A stretch of 64,000 nt of DNA. It comes from Taenia hydatigena (lineage: Eukaryota > Platyhelminthes > Cestoda > Cyclophyllidea > Taeniidae). This document shows positions 34,301-45,849 of this stretch, piece by piece. The stretch covers positions 15,345,053-15,409,052 of the forward strand of contig JADWOT020000001.1 in NCBI GenBank assembly GCA_036345935.2, given 5' to 3'. Numbering within the stretch: the first letter of the stretch is position 1; every line of letters begins with the position of its first letter. The position numbers and the translations under genes were made by a program. The notes under the pieces were generated by a model that saw nothing but the letters and a program-made list of their open reading frames with translations, searched no databases and was not told the origin of the DNA.

Positions 34301-35440
34301 CGCATTCTTTTAAGGAAAGAAATTCATTGGTTGCCGAAAACTACTCCCGATACCCATCTTTTGTAGATAGAACCGTTACAATTCATCACTCATTTCCAAA
34401 AGGGGGTAATATTGACATTAACTTCGACTTTTACGGCCCACTTTGTCGTCTGAACATTGTGGAGGACACAATGACTCACTACTTCCTCCTCCTCCCCTTC
34501 TTCGCCCTTCCCTCTGCCACCCACTTAAAAGTACATTCTTTCTTATGGTTTAGCTTTGCGGTTCCACCTTGTGTGGCACTTGGTTTGTCTAGTAGACACA
34601 GCAATGGATTTTACTAGTCTCGGACCCTTCTCAACAAAATGAAAACCTTGTCCACCTTTTTTATTTTTGTTGCGTCGATTAGGTAAACTCCAGTACGGAA
34701 CCCTTATATCTTAAACAGATAAGCACTTCCCATTGAGCGATTCTCTCTACAGTACGTCACACTCACATACCCATGTACACACAAGGCATAGTCCTATGGA
34801 TTTGAAGTGGTCCCTGTTCCAGAAGCCCAGGATTGGCGATCTGTAGCCGGGGGATGGATAGTGATTGCATCTTTTGAGAACAGCCAGTAATGCCTCCGAT
34901 TATCACCCACCAAAAGTCAGCCGCAAATCATTTGCAGCTGCTTCACAGCTCCGATTATATCCCCAAAGGTCTAAGGCAGGTGTAGGTCACAGTTAAACAT
35001 CACACGCAGACCTTGATTTCGATGACCAGGATGTAGCCAATCAAAGGTCGAATTGTTGAAACGTTTGCTGGATTGCTATCAACTTTGAAATATTTGTCCA
35101 GGGAAGAAGAATGTGATCATACACAAATGAAGAGAGGTGGAAGTTGAGCCTTCCCATTAGAGACATGGGAGCTCACTCAACTCGGCATCATCATTTGTTC
35201 TCTCCTATTCTTCTTCCAATAGCGCGATGCACTCCCTCGCATCCACCGTTTCGGAGGTGAGAGTCCACGCAGGTGGACGAATCACGTACAGAAGCAACGA
35301 CCACGCTTAACCCATCAAAGCGCTTTTAAGGTAATGCCTAGTGGAGTTTAGCTCACGTTTTATGCTAATTTGAAGGCCCACATGTCAGTTAATTTCCTTA
35401 AATCCCTTTTTGCATGGACTAAATGGCTTGATCGGTACCC
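31385..35440. other. No gene recognised (between DDR-like extracellular and kinase pieces)
   Basis: This span may hold introns or eroded exons of the - strand DDR-like locus. It also contains a small dispersed repeat (32405-32500, related to 21300-21390). Frames on + (for example 34255-34617, pyrimidine-rich 3' half) show no motif or copy. Confidence 0.4.
32405..32500 (+). repeat. Dispersed repeat, copy 2
   Basis: Diverged copy of 21300-21390 in the same orientation (see that entry). Flanks are unrelated. Confidence 0.45.
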
Positions 35441-35511
35441 TACAATTAGCACCTCAAATGTGCCAAATCACTTCTCTTACATTTCGACACTAATCTGATT
35501 GCCAACACGCA

Positions 35512-35631
35512 ACTCAGTGCTGCTTCTATGGACCTCACTCCCATCCAAAACATCCATGACTTGGTGCCAACCGAATTGGATCCCATTAAACGAGGTTTCA
35601 AGAGAGGCATAGAAAGACTGCGATAAAAGGA
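35512..35631 (-). pseudogene. DDR-like end of second extracellular domain
   Basis: Within the - strand frame 35446-35715, SLSMPLLKPRLMGS then SWMFWMGVRSIEAA overlays the DDR stretch where VxVPLHxRMA is followed by TWMMFSEITFxS. Spacing between the two blocks is similar to the family. Overall match moderate. Confidence 0.4.
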
Positions 35632-35968
35632 AGAATTTTTGGCGGGAGAACGAATGCCACAGTCCTTCATCATTTCATGCTGATCTTCTTGGACGGGTAG
35701 AACAAACCCAGTCACAGAGCATAGAACACAATTCGCATGCCCTCAACACCCACTTCCTCTCTCAACTAATTTATCATCAAACTGCAGAATTTCTAACATG
35801 ATTCCCTTCTCAATTGTGCAGGTGAGTTCGCGAGTGTCGGAAACTACATCGCTTAAGCTCCAGTGTTAACCTCATTTACCTAAGCGTTAAGCAATTTTAG
35901 GGGTGCAGGATCTGAAGTCACATTGATTTGCAACTAAAATACAGGAACTCATAGCCCATTCCGGAGGG

Positions 35969-36304
35969 TTAATCAGGACCACGTTGATTAGGCATTCGGC
36001 AGTCTACTCTAATGATCGTCGTTTGAGGCCAGCGGTCTAGCGAGAAACGAAGGACACAACAAATGGTCGGACCACTCCCATCGCCCCCCACCTTTGTTAT
36101 CAAGGTGGATAAAACTGAGTTCTCGGTAAAATGAATAAAAGAAGAACGGCAGCGTCTCATTTCGATATCCTTTTGGATGCACGTAAATGTTAATGGCTGG
36201 CGTGATTGCTTTGTGAATGTGTTCCATGCAGCACCAACCACTTCGTGATTGCTGACTGTGTACGTCGGCTGTGAGACGAGGATTCCAGACCATGTCAGTA
36301 ACAT
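35969..36304 (-). pseudogene. DDR-like second-domain signature
   Basis: The end of this frame (36052-35972) carries LRFSLDRWPQTTIIRVDCRM, the best single match at this locus to the DDR signature F-x-FDRxRNFTxxxVHCxNM, followed by NQRG for the NRGV turn. The earlier part of the frame is unassigned. Confidence 0.5.
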
Positions 36305-36612
36305 TCAACCTTATCTCTACACAGGCTGTGCATTTTCTAGCCTTTAATTCCACCAAACCAAACGCATTGCAAGTCACAAATTGCAGTAGCAAAAGTGAAT
36401 GTAAGTGATGGAGGTAAAGGAGAACGCATCTTGACTTTTATTCGCATTTGACGCCACCTACATTGGGTGCCTGCACTGCTTCCATTACAACACCGGTGCT
36501 CGGCGCATCATCCGGACGACAAATGAGGTGTCTTCAGCTTAAACCAGCTAAAGGAGTATTAAGGTACTCGAGAGAAATGGTGATGGAGATAGTAAGGGGC
36601 GGACCGTCTCTG

Positions 36613-37125
36613 CTAGTCAAAGCCTAATGTGGAAGTGAGTAGCATATGCACTGATTTCCTGGCTCCAGCAAATTGTCCTTCAAGCTCAGCTTGTCTTGCA
36701 CGTAGCGTAGGTCGTATCGAAAAGTCCAAGGTAGAGACCAACTTAAGCTTGTCAAAATGCAAAACATTTGTTTGTAACTGGGACCAAAACGAAAAGATTG
36801 GAAGCGAAAGATGGAAATGAGGAAGGGTAAAGTTCTTGCTGTAAGGATGAAAGTAATGCCTCAATAAACGGGGCCAAAAGGATCCTTCCATATAACGGTA
36901 GGATGCCTCTTGTTTTGCAGCAAAGCGAATTACATTTGAACTGCCCTCTAAACGCTGATCACTCACCGTCTCAGTATTTAAAACACTGATTGACCCTAGG
37001 CGGCAACCAAAATGTGAAATCTGATGGCTCATCTGGACGAACTCCATCCCCTCCCCCCAGTGACCATCGAATGGCCTAGAAGGTATGAGATCTGTATAAC
37101 TATCACATAGGCGATAAGTCAGCAC
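36613..37125 (-). pseudogene. Discoidin domain, second half (DDR-like)
   Basis: A 170-codon - strand frame. DGHWGEGMEFVQMSHQISHF (about 37065-37006) overlays the DDR discoidin stretch GGHGIEFxxMYKIxYSRDG. LEGSSN (about 36951-36934) fits LDGNSNP, and FWPRLLRHYFHPYSKN (about 36876-36829) fits PxVARFVRFxP in the last strand. The order and spacing fit the family well. The frame runs on past the domain without a match and ends at 36613. I found no convincing first half of the domain or signal peptide upstream on -. Confidence 0.55.
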
Positions 37126-37129
37126 CTGG

Positions 37130-39220
37130 CGGTCAAGACACGATCACAGCTACTCAGATCATGCGTTAACGCATGCGGCACTCACAATAGCAGATGTGGC
37201 CCGCTACAGCAAGCGCACAGACGTCTGCGGACAGCTGTGGTGGGCATAGAGGGGGTTCAAATCAGCAGCTGTTCAAAGATCAAGAAAAAGGCCATGGTGC
37301 CCACAATGAGCCAAAGAGGGCTTCATCGTGTCTATAATTATTCTATGCATCAGTTCAGTGAGTATGCAAGGGTAGTTTTATCTCACCTGATCTATCTATA
37401 AGTGAAATTTACAAATCATGTTTTGTCCGCACACTTTTTGTCAAATAAGCGATTCATTCGGAATGAGTTGGGTTCGAGCGAAGGATAGTGGCGTTGCAAA
37501 GTAAAATTGTCAATTAAACTGACAATGGGATTTGGCATGGGAATTTCGCCATATCGTGTTTGACTGCGGTGATGCGAGTCTCACTTACCTTGCCGCTATC
37601 GCATAACGGCACTTCTAAAGCATAACACCCGTTCGTAGCCAAAAAATAGAAATTGCGAACGGAGTAGTAGTTGCCTCATTACAACTCTTTCTTTTGGTTT
37701 TGTCAGTTCTACTGACTCTTTTATTTTAGATCCCATTAGCGACATGAATCTCTAAGTCGTGGCAGTAGACCCTACACCGCAGCTTCTCTGCATTTCGGTT
37801 GTGCACCCCTTGTCCTTTGTCTTAAGAAAGTCTTCAGAGGCTACACTTACACCCCAACACATCCCTGAAGCACAAGCAGCTTTGGCTTCAAGTTATTTGT
37901 CATCGCGAGAAAGTCACTTTAAGCCAGACAGTCAAGTGTGGACCAGGCTTTACACTTGCAAATTTTGATGTCATGTAACAGTTTTATCATCAAAGAAATA
38001 AAAAAAATTCCGTATTCTTTGTATTCAAATAGCCGTGTTCAAACAATCAACGACGCAGCATATCTATACAGTTGTTTGCATAAGCACAAGTTTTCTGGAC
38101 TCTGATAGCACTGATATAGTAGTTGGCACCCCATTATTGCATCTATTCGACTCTAACGACCTTCAGTAAAAAGATGTGACTGATCAAACTTTCGGTCATG
38201 CCGAACCAATCGCTGGGTACATCTTGATCAGAGCAGGTTCATAGATCGTAAAGCAAGTTGACAGGAATCTGTCCATGCTAACGTAGCCATAGATGTGTTT
38301 TCACAAAGCAAAAGGGGTGATGAAAGTTCAGTATATTGAATGGGTGCTCTTAAGGAGTTACACTTTTAGTGGCAAATTTACCTCCCTATGGTGCGATCGC
38401 TCGCGATAATACGACATGCCTCCGACTTTTTGCCTAGCCGAGCTTATTATCAAAAAGAGCCCTCTACTGAACACCCTCGAAATGCAGCAAAGTATCTGTC
38501 ACGCAATCAAACACCCTCAAAGAAACAGTGTAATTATTTTGCTTTAACACTTGTTAGTGCACTTGATGGCCGTAAGCTAACCGCATTTCTCATGGGATGA
38601 TGAACATCCAATCGGGATATGTGAGTGAAATCACTGATAAGGGGCTCAAATTTGAAGATGAACTGCGGTGCAATCCGATAAGACATTAAGCATATGAAAT
38701 ATGTGGAATCATGAAACGCCGAAGAAAAGAGAGCAGGCTAATTAAAATGTGAGAGTTAGAACCTTCAACCGCGATTAGGTTCAACTGACCACATCTTACA
38801 GAAAACAATGATACACGAGTGCAGACAAAGTTCCTGATGCAGGCGCATTCGCACGCGTCACTGATGCAGTGATTACAACACTTGCAGTAGACCTGTCAGC
38901 ACAAGTCGTGTGGATGATTTATCCCCTTCCTTCTTGCGTAAGCACAAAAACTTCCGTTTGGTGTACTTCGTTGGGCCAATATGACCACCCGAATCGTAGT
39001 GCTCAGTAAAATACAAAGTCCTGTCAGTGGCTCAAGCAGTGTGAACATCTCAAAGTGTACATTTGCAGTTGTACAGACGGAATGTGCTTGCTGCAACACT
39101 TTAACGAGCATTGTAGGAGCTGATGCTATTAGTGGTTTGGGGGGGGGAGCGGATGGGATGGTATGACAGGAAACAGAAACAATAGACTGTGTGTAGTCAT
39201 TAGAGCTGAGAGTCAAGTAG
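37130..39220. other. No gene recognised
   Basis: A - strand frame at 38896-39240 (114 codons, partly hydrophobic) and several short frames show no motif or copy. A run of nine G lies near 39140. Nothing else supported. Confidence 0.4.
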
Positions 39221-39234
39221 TAAGTTGCAGGGAA

Positions 39235-39560
39235 AGACACGTCAGCGACAGCTGCGTGTAGATGCTTGTGAGTTTAGACACCCCATTGAGGTTATTCTAC
39301 ATTGGTCTGGGTTAGTACACACGTCGGTGGCAGAAGTGGAAAGCTCGGGGTCGCTGATACACTTCGTTGCTCTTCACTTATCTCTCCCTTGCTCTTGTCA
39401 TCTCTGCAACCCTTTATTCTTCTACACTTCCCTCTACATATTTGTGCTATTTCGGGCAGTCGGTTCCTATGCCACCACATCACACCCCTTTGCACAGCAC
39501 TTGGTTGCACATTATTTCACGTATGCATTACTATATTGAATAAGGTAGTATGAGGCAAAG
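39235..39560 (+). repeat. Dispersed repeat, copy 1 (pairs with 49640-49945)
   Basis: About 320 bp in the same orientation as 49640-49945. Shared landmarks are GTAGATGC at the left, CCCCAT-GAGGTTAT, GGTTAGTAC, a pyrimidine-rich middle, ACACATTTG/ACATATTTG-TGCTATTTC and ATTGAATAAGG at the right. Short frames inside are not conserved between copies. Possibly a non-autonomous mobile element; no terminal repeats seen. Confidence 0.7.
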
Positions 39561-40117
39561 AGGCAGTGAAATTGCTTGCTAAAGTCAAGGTACATTCTTG
39601 ATGCTGTCGACGGTGTTATCAATAATCTAAGCATAGCTCATCCCAACTGCGTAAATTTACGTTTCCGGTAACGTGTTCAAAGTAACTACATTCTAGCCGT
39701 TTCTTGAAAAAGAAGAAAATGTCTAAGGACAAAATTGGTGTGTAAGCACAGGGTGACAAAGTGAAGACAGTGAAGAGTGACTCAGTGACCCCATCTTCGT
39801 GTTGTTGAAAGCATATAAACTCCAAATGCATATCTTATGGTCCCTATGCACACATTGAACGTCTTCGTAAGGCGAAACGACTCACCAGCAGGAACGGTAA
39901 AAGAATCAACTACATAGCAAAAAGCTAAAAAGTTGAGAAAGAGAGAATTTCACGTGAGTTGAAGGTTGAGTTTAGACTCGTGAGAACATATTCCTTCTTT
40001 ATTATGCCAGGTTGCCTTGGTAGCATTTCTAGTTATATGCTTGTCAGTGAGTTGCATACAGAGCAGGGGCAAAACAAAGGAAAGGATTGTGGAATTAGTC
40101 GCAATGAACACGACTAA

Positions 40118-40723
40118 TCAATCGAATGGCAGATTTGCCAGTACATCGCCTACAATTCCACTCTGTTGACGGACCACTTCATCCACGCAGTGCAAGCGGC
40201 TGTGCTCCGCAGCCACTCCTTTGGTCACGCTGACGAGGACTATTGACTGTGGGTGGGCAATAAACCTACCAATGCCCCTCAAGTCACGCCGAACATTGTC
40301 CCAGTTCCGGCAGTGAAATAAGTACAATGTGACGTCGGTCAACTTAATCCAGTCTAGCAGAAAACCACTGACACCTTCTCGGTGGCGGCCAATAGCACTT
40401 CCAACGAAGAAACTGCAGCGATTGCCCATCAAGTGGTTCCGCTTGATGAACTCAGTAAAGTGTTTTATGCAGTCGGAGTTGGGAATCGAGGAGATGGGGT
40501 CATGCCTATTGATGCTCTCGGGACAGCATTCATTGTACACATAAACTATCAGCTTTCTATTGAGCATGATAAAATGGTAAAAGCATCTCTGCTGTACGGA
40601 AATCCCTTCTGATGTCATTTTGCAGAGAGCATTGGCAAAGAATTTCGTGACATTCCAACGGCAAATCAGGGACTTTCTTCCGTCATGAGGAGGAGTTGGA
40701 GGGTTCTTGCGCAGTAGTAGCAT
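40118..40723 (-). CDS. Unrecognised 201-codon ORF
   Basis: The second-longest open frame in the window. No known motif, signal peptide or repeat; HCRNWDNVRRDLRGIGRF and GISVQQRCFYHFI are typical stretches. An ATG is not certain as the start. The + strand is also partly open (40382-40612), so chance is possible. For this base composition an uninterrupted run this long is unusual but not impossible in 64 kb. No second copy in the window. Confidence 0.3.
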   Translation of the reverse strand: MLLLRKNPPTPPHDGRKSLICRWNVTKFFANALCKMTSEGISVQQRCFYHFIMLNRKLIVYVYNECCPESINRHDPISSIPNSDCIKHFTEFIKRNHLMGNRCSFFVGSAIGRHREGVSGFLLDWIKLTDVTLYLFHCRNWDNVRRDLRGIGRFIAHPQSIVLVSVTKGVAAEHSRLHCVDEVVRQQSGIVGDVLANLPFD

Positions 40724-41364
40724 TCGTACATGTGCTTATCCAGCCATTTCCAATGACGGATCTGCTGTTGCAATATCGTCTGAGAGGGCAATACCCACTG
40801 CAACCTGGGAACCACAGAACAAAGATTGCAAAGGTCTCTCAATGGGAGATATTAACAGATGCTGAGAGCGATAGCTTCAGAGCAACTCAACAATTTATTG
40901 ATAGTCACGAGTGAGGAATTCGTACACACTGCGGCAGGAGCTGGCTTACATATTGCTGAATTGTGAAACCTTTGCCTAACCTCGTTAGCCGCCTTAACCA
41001 CCCCTCACAAACATTTACTGAATCGTCCAATCAAACCATGAAGTCAATGCACCATAGCTGTCACCGCGACGCGATCTCGATCCAACGCCTGATCAAGTAT
41101 GGCATTCCATCCCCTCTAATTGGAGTTTGACACGACATCTCTCTGCTGGCAGTTGACGTTCACTCTGAGCTCTCATAATCGCACTCTACGTGGTAGCAAA
41201 GACAAAACTTGTGGCTCATGTGTTTCCTACATGGAGTAATTTGTCCGCTGCATAAATAAAATGAAACACAATCATGCCGCCTTTGCTTGCCAGTCCTCGT
41301 TTCCTATTCTCTTTTCTGTTTTGCTAGGCCCATTTTCACGTGTTTCCCAATTTTTCTCTTTCGT

Positions 41365-41574
41365 CGCCATAACACGACAGTTCTGCTGCTGGTGCTTACG
41401 GCGACCAGTGACAAGTCAGAGGCGGTGCAGTAGCCGCAATTGCTGGAGATTATTTCAGATGAAGTAACCAACCATGACGATGCTGTTGAAGACACAGTCC
41501 TCCTCACAGGTTCAGACAATCGATCCAAGCATTTGAAAGCGGATCAGCGATGGCTGATAGTAGAAGTTTGTTGG
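41365..41574 (+). CDS. Possible first exon with signal-peptide-like leader
   Basis: A + frame has TTVLLLVLTATSDKSEAVQ, signal-peptide-like with a plausible cleavage region. It is then interrupted by TAG at 41431 and continues with LEIISDEVTNHDDAVEDTV (acidic) and VLLTGSDNRSKHLKADQRW up to TTGG|GTGAGT, a good donor at 41575. The in-frame stop argues for a pseudogene or a start downstream. Family unknown. Confidence 0.25.
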
Positions 41575-42368
41575 GTGAGTTCCCTTTGCTATGAAATAGT
41601 TTCTCAGTACAGCTTTTTTGGACTGCCCACAGTGAGCAAGACTTCAAAATTTACACCCGTATGGATTCTATCACATATTCTGAACATCTAAACCGATCGC
41701 AGACAGTAATGCTATTTAAGAGTCGCCTTAATGTTTTGATGTTGCGCAAGCTGACGGCAGCACATATCCTGCTATTTCTTGAGAATATCGTATTTTGTAA
41801 AAGGTAGTTGCAATATGCTAATACTTCATTTCACTACGCCAGGAGTCAATTCATTGCATGGGTGCATAAGACCGTTTTCTAGATTACAAACCTGGTTTGC
41901 TGCTGAAACGTATTAATGCATGACACAGAGCACACAAATTCGCCACTAATGTTGAAGTTATTTACATTCAAAATGAATTGGAAGTTTAGAGCGACCATTC
42001 ACATTGATGCTTGCTAGTCGTTTTGGGTGATATTTGTTTAACTTTATCTGCCTGTTCTTGGCAATAATGCATGGTTCAATTGGCACTGCAGTAGGTACAC
42101 GCTCCTTCAAAAAAGCTGGTATTCTTCTCCTAAATGTTGCATTATAATTAGTGTGCAATAGTTCTGGTTGAGCTGTGAAGGCAATGCCTTTAACAAAAGA
42201 CGTCGCCATTGAGAAACAATTCCAAAATAAAACGTTTTTAGTCCATGCAAGCTAATGTTGCAGCATAATAAATGCTCGTTTGTTACAAGCATAACGATGA
42301 GACACATGCGAGCATTATTACTGTAATTTCGGCTTTTATTCCTAGTTCGTTCACAATTTGACATTTTA

Positions 42369-42806
42369 TTAGTTAGGAGTTTTCTGATTGGTTCTCAAAG
42401 CAAAAGGAATTGTGTCATAATCTGTGGTCAGAAACAGAGTCGACGCTAAACCAGAGCAGCTGTTACCAAGAATTGTCGCTAAAACTAGAATGGAATTAAT
42501 GGATGGATTAGCAGTTGGCATAATATGCAGTGATAAGACATGCAGGTCTGTTAAATCGGCAGATGTGTAGATAAGCACACTGGCACGCGGTGCATAGGGG
42601 GAGAGAAATAAAAAAGCTTTCGCTAGCAGCATTAGCAGCAGATGAAGGCACCCACTCACCATCCTATTAACCCAAACATCATCCTGACATTGGCTTTGCC
42701 ATCTCCTAAGATGCTTTCCAATCGTCTGGGTTGTAAGGGAACCGGTAATCCTCCCCAGTGTCACCTTGAGCACTCTCCATTGACTGCTTGATGCGATTTC
42801 GCGCAA
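42369..42806 (-). CDS. Unrecognised 145-codon ORF
   Basis: A hydrophobic-rich frame on - (GCLHLLLMLLAKAFLFL in the middle). No family match and no second copy. It may be chance; two other - strand frames follow at 41958-42364 with no link visible. Confidence 0.15.
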   Translation of the reverse strand: MREIASSSQWRVLKVTLGRITGSLTTQTIGKHLRRWQSQCQDDVWVNRMVSGCLHLLLMLLAKAFLFLSPYAPRASVLIYTSADLTDLHVLSLHIMPTANPSINSILVLATILGNSCSGLASTLFLTTDYDTIPFALRTNQKTPN

Positions 42807-43105
42807 AAGTGCGATTTAAGCGAGGGTGGTGACAGTGTTCCTGCCATAGTGTGTTTCTACCAAGTACGCGTGCAGCTGCTTGAAATCTCCTCAGCGTTGG
42901 ATATTAACGCAACTTAACACACATCCACATTATCTGCATTGAGTTGTTTTATTTAAAAGAGATTTTTGCCAATTAGGATTGAATCAGGCTAGTAACAGCA
43001 AAGCACGTTAATGTTAACCTATTTTCTAAAGCGAAGCAAAAGCACACACTTTGTAATTTGCATTAGTTATAGCCAGAATCTTAAATGTTTGTATGTATAC
43101 CTGTC

Positions 43106-43123
43106 CACGTCACGTCACGTCAC
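43106..43123. repeat. Short tandem repeat, three CACGT units
   Basis: Three copies of CACGT plus a partial one. Too short to interpret. Confidence 0.7.
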
Positions 43124-43339
43124 AGGGCACTTTAACATTTTCGTGCATTATACCCCAAAAAACACATTCTGAAATCTGACAGGTTTCCCATTAGTGATGA
43201 ATAAGTCAGCATAATATCACTATGAATTGCAAGAACGTGCAGCCAGGACTTGCACACATCCTTCCAAGCAGACCTGAGTAGCACCTGAGAATCGTAGTTG
43301 GTCGTTGTGCTTTGCTGATTGGCTGGATTGGAAAAGCGA

Positions 43340-44362
43340 TTAGAACTAAATGATGGTCACTTGCCTCATAAAAGCAGTTGCATTTGGAGAGTCCTTATCA
43401 GATTTTGCGTGGCAATGTCTCAGGTCGGTTTGATTAACTCTGCGTTCATTAAATGACTTTATTAATTCCCTTATACATTCATTTTCTCTTCAGCAGTTGC
43501 TAAAATGTTCCATTAAATGTTCCATTTAGGAGGAGCCAACAGAGGGGCGATTCAATCGAGGCCTTCCGATTCAAGCTCTTAGTGTCCACCACAGTGTAAA
43601 GGACATAAAATGGCTGGACGTTCACCTCTGTAGGATGCTTTTCTTGGCAAACGTGGAGAAATCACTTATTATTTTGATTGTGCAAGACAGTATTACAATA
43701 GCGAAGAGGAATACCTTCGTGGCCTCGTGTCCAGAGTGTTTCCTGCTGATGCACAGGCTCCGATCAACTGTTTGATCACCACGCCATGTCGTTGCACAGG
43801 ACTGTCGCCATGTCGGATGAGACGCTACAGATACGACTTGCCAGTGCTGCATTCTGCTTCCTCCACTCGTCTCTACTTGGATGTGTCTACAGACGTTCCC
43901 AACTTTTCAAATCAGTGGGATCCATTCTTGATGGCAGCAGGTGGCATCGTACTGGACATGCGTGAATGGTCTGACGAAGATGGAGAAGGAAGAGAAAGGA
44001 TGCAGCTGAGCGACTACGACTGTGTCATTTTATATCTTGATTTTCCGGGTTGTGAACATCGGAATTGTGGACACATGAATGCTGTAGCCGATGTCCTCAC
44101 GTCAAAGCAAACGCTAGTTGTGACAGGCTCGATGCGGCAAACCTCAGATCTCCATCCAAACTTGGACTGCATGCAAAAGATATTCGAGGCCTTAGGTGGT
44201 TTTCACTTTCTCCCTTTTTCCAACTTACCTGATAGTTGTCGCATTTGGTGCATCAGGTCGCAAAATGATTGGACGATCAATTTGGTAGAGATGGTACTGT
44301 GGGCCTATCTCCATGTCATATGGAGGAGGAGTAGAGCTTTGCACGCTTTAGCAGGTTTGTGA
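43340..44362 (+). pseudogene. Unrecognised two-exon gene family, copy 2 (older)
   Basis: This is a diverged relative of 28.7-29.6 kb. Exon 1 ends at 43423 with coding RVLIRFCVAMSQ, matching AVVFRFYVIMSQ of copy 1. The intron is 43424-43529 (106 bp), and exon 2 starts in frame at 43530. The first 38 codons of exon 2 have exactly the same length as in copy 1. A net one-base deletion after MLF (43635-43643) puts the rest in another frame, which is then open to TGA 44360. That part holds RQYYNSEEEYLRGLVSRVFP, YLDVSTDVPNFSNQWDPFL, SDYDCVILYLDFPG and FEALGGFHFLPF. This is the longest and cleanest C-terminal part of the family. One frameshift makes it a pseudogene unless it is an assembly error. Confidence 0.5.
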
Positions 44363-44364
44363 TT

Positions 44365-45800
44365 AGCCAGTCCATGACAGCATTCGATAAAGTGCTTACA
44401 AGCTTTCAAAATAATTGTTATACAATGATGCTTGAAAAGACCTGCAGTTTTTATGAATGCGGTGGTTGGATTCGGAACAAAATGAAAGTGATTTAGAACT
44501 GTGAAGCCGTAGGTAATTTTTTAGCTTAGTGCTATTATCTTTGTGAAGGCGCCTTTGTAGGCTATAATGGTAGCTTCATCTCTCAACACTTAACCATTGC
44601 GTGTGAAAATAGGAATTTTCTAAATACTAAATATTTTGAAATACAACTTTGATGCAGCAAAGGCTGTTTGCTTACACGATGTGACTTAACTAGTCGGCCA
44701 GAAAGAATGCTCGTTTGTGCGACTAAATATTTCTGACTTCCTCTGCCTCCCTAAGGGGCCGCATAATCACACGCGTTGCACCTGGTGGCGTGTACTCGCA
44801 GACACCGAGACGCTTCGCTGCTAACCTTCAAACACGCTGAGTTCGCGTTGAAGACTAGGAAAATGTGGATTCTCATGTTCAAATGAGTGAACATTAACTT
44901 GAGATCGGCGAGTGTTGCGAGTTATGGTCCGCGGTGGTAGTCATAATCAGATACCAACTCTGGACCAAAGCTAAACTCAAATGGTGTGAGTGACTTTGAG
45001 ATCCGAGACGCAGCGCATGTATCAATGAGCCTTTGATTTAACATCCCTAATTCATGAACCCTTTTGGGTACTCTGTATCAAAAATCGACCGATTGGCGAA
45101 ATATGGTGTAGTTGTGCCAGCCGCTTGTGCTTTGCACTTTCCTCTGGAATCACTGAGGACCACGAGATTGACCTTTCAAATACTAAACAGAGCATTACAT
45201 TTTTAGCATGAATTTGATAAGCCTGTAAAAGTGGGTTCGCCTGTTTTCTTTCGCTTGAAACGTCCAATATTTTACATACACGTGGCTCAACTGCCCATGC
45301 AAGTGTTGCATTTTCAAATCACTTTTCTAGGCCTTTGAGGTCACATGTGCAACACCAACAGCACCGAGAATTAAGACTGCGTAACACAATTGTTCGGTTG
45401 AACCGAACCATGGTCAAGTTTGGAAACTAGACAAGCATTGTCAGCCTCTCAGACGGTAGCAGCGTGCGTTCGTTTTTCCACAAGAATGGCGATTTGAAAC
45501 GCTGAGCTGTATTGATGCGGGACACCATTTTGATGAAATGGGTGACACCTTTTGGGTTTGACATATCGATGACCACAGAATTATTCAGAGGAAAAGGAAT
45601 ACCTTGCAACTGAGCGATTGTATAGCGATTGTAGTGTGAGTGCGCTTATCAATGGAATGCGGCTGTTAACGGTGATAGTGTTTGTGTGGCTGTACAACCC
45701 TTTTACAACTAATACCTTTTAATGCCAGTATTGCTCTACGTCACGAATGGGTGACAAAACATTTGACCACTAAGCTATATTAGACTGCTGAATTCATTCG
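44365..45800. other. No gene recognised
   Basis: The first 200 bp still resemble the flank of the unrecognised family (compare 29640-29860). The rest shows short frames on both strands without motif or copy. Confidence 0.4.
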
Positions 45801-45849
45801 TTCTCTGCAGATGGTACAAATACCGTCAGCGTTCGCTGTTTCTGCAATC

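Larger units (their letters stand above)
30240..37125 (-). pseudogene. DDR-like receptor tyrosine kinase remnant (- strand locus)
   Basis: Reading right to left on -, pieces appear in DDR order: second half of a discoidin domain (about 37075-36800), DDR-specific second-domain signature (36052-35972), end of that domain (35631-35512), kinase glycine loop and helix C (31307-31140), beta 4 to hinge (30588-30440), catalytic loop (30415-30355), and pre-DFG strand (30321-30272). The long gap between 35.5 and 31.4 kb would hold the membrane segment and introns. Frames change between pieces and catalytic residues are lost, so it is most likely a pseudogene. The duplication edge at 30353 cuts through the kinase part. 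Identity rests on order plus several good motif matches. Confidence 0.6.

Noticed and set aside
39139..39149. G-run as a quadruplex or regulatory element
   Set aside because: A single run of nine G with no partner runs nearby.
43106..43123. Functional CACGT repeat (E-box cluster)
   Set aside because: Only three units, no gene start nearby, and easily explained as a small tandem slip.
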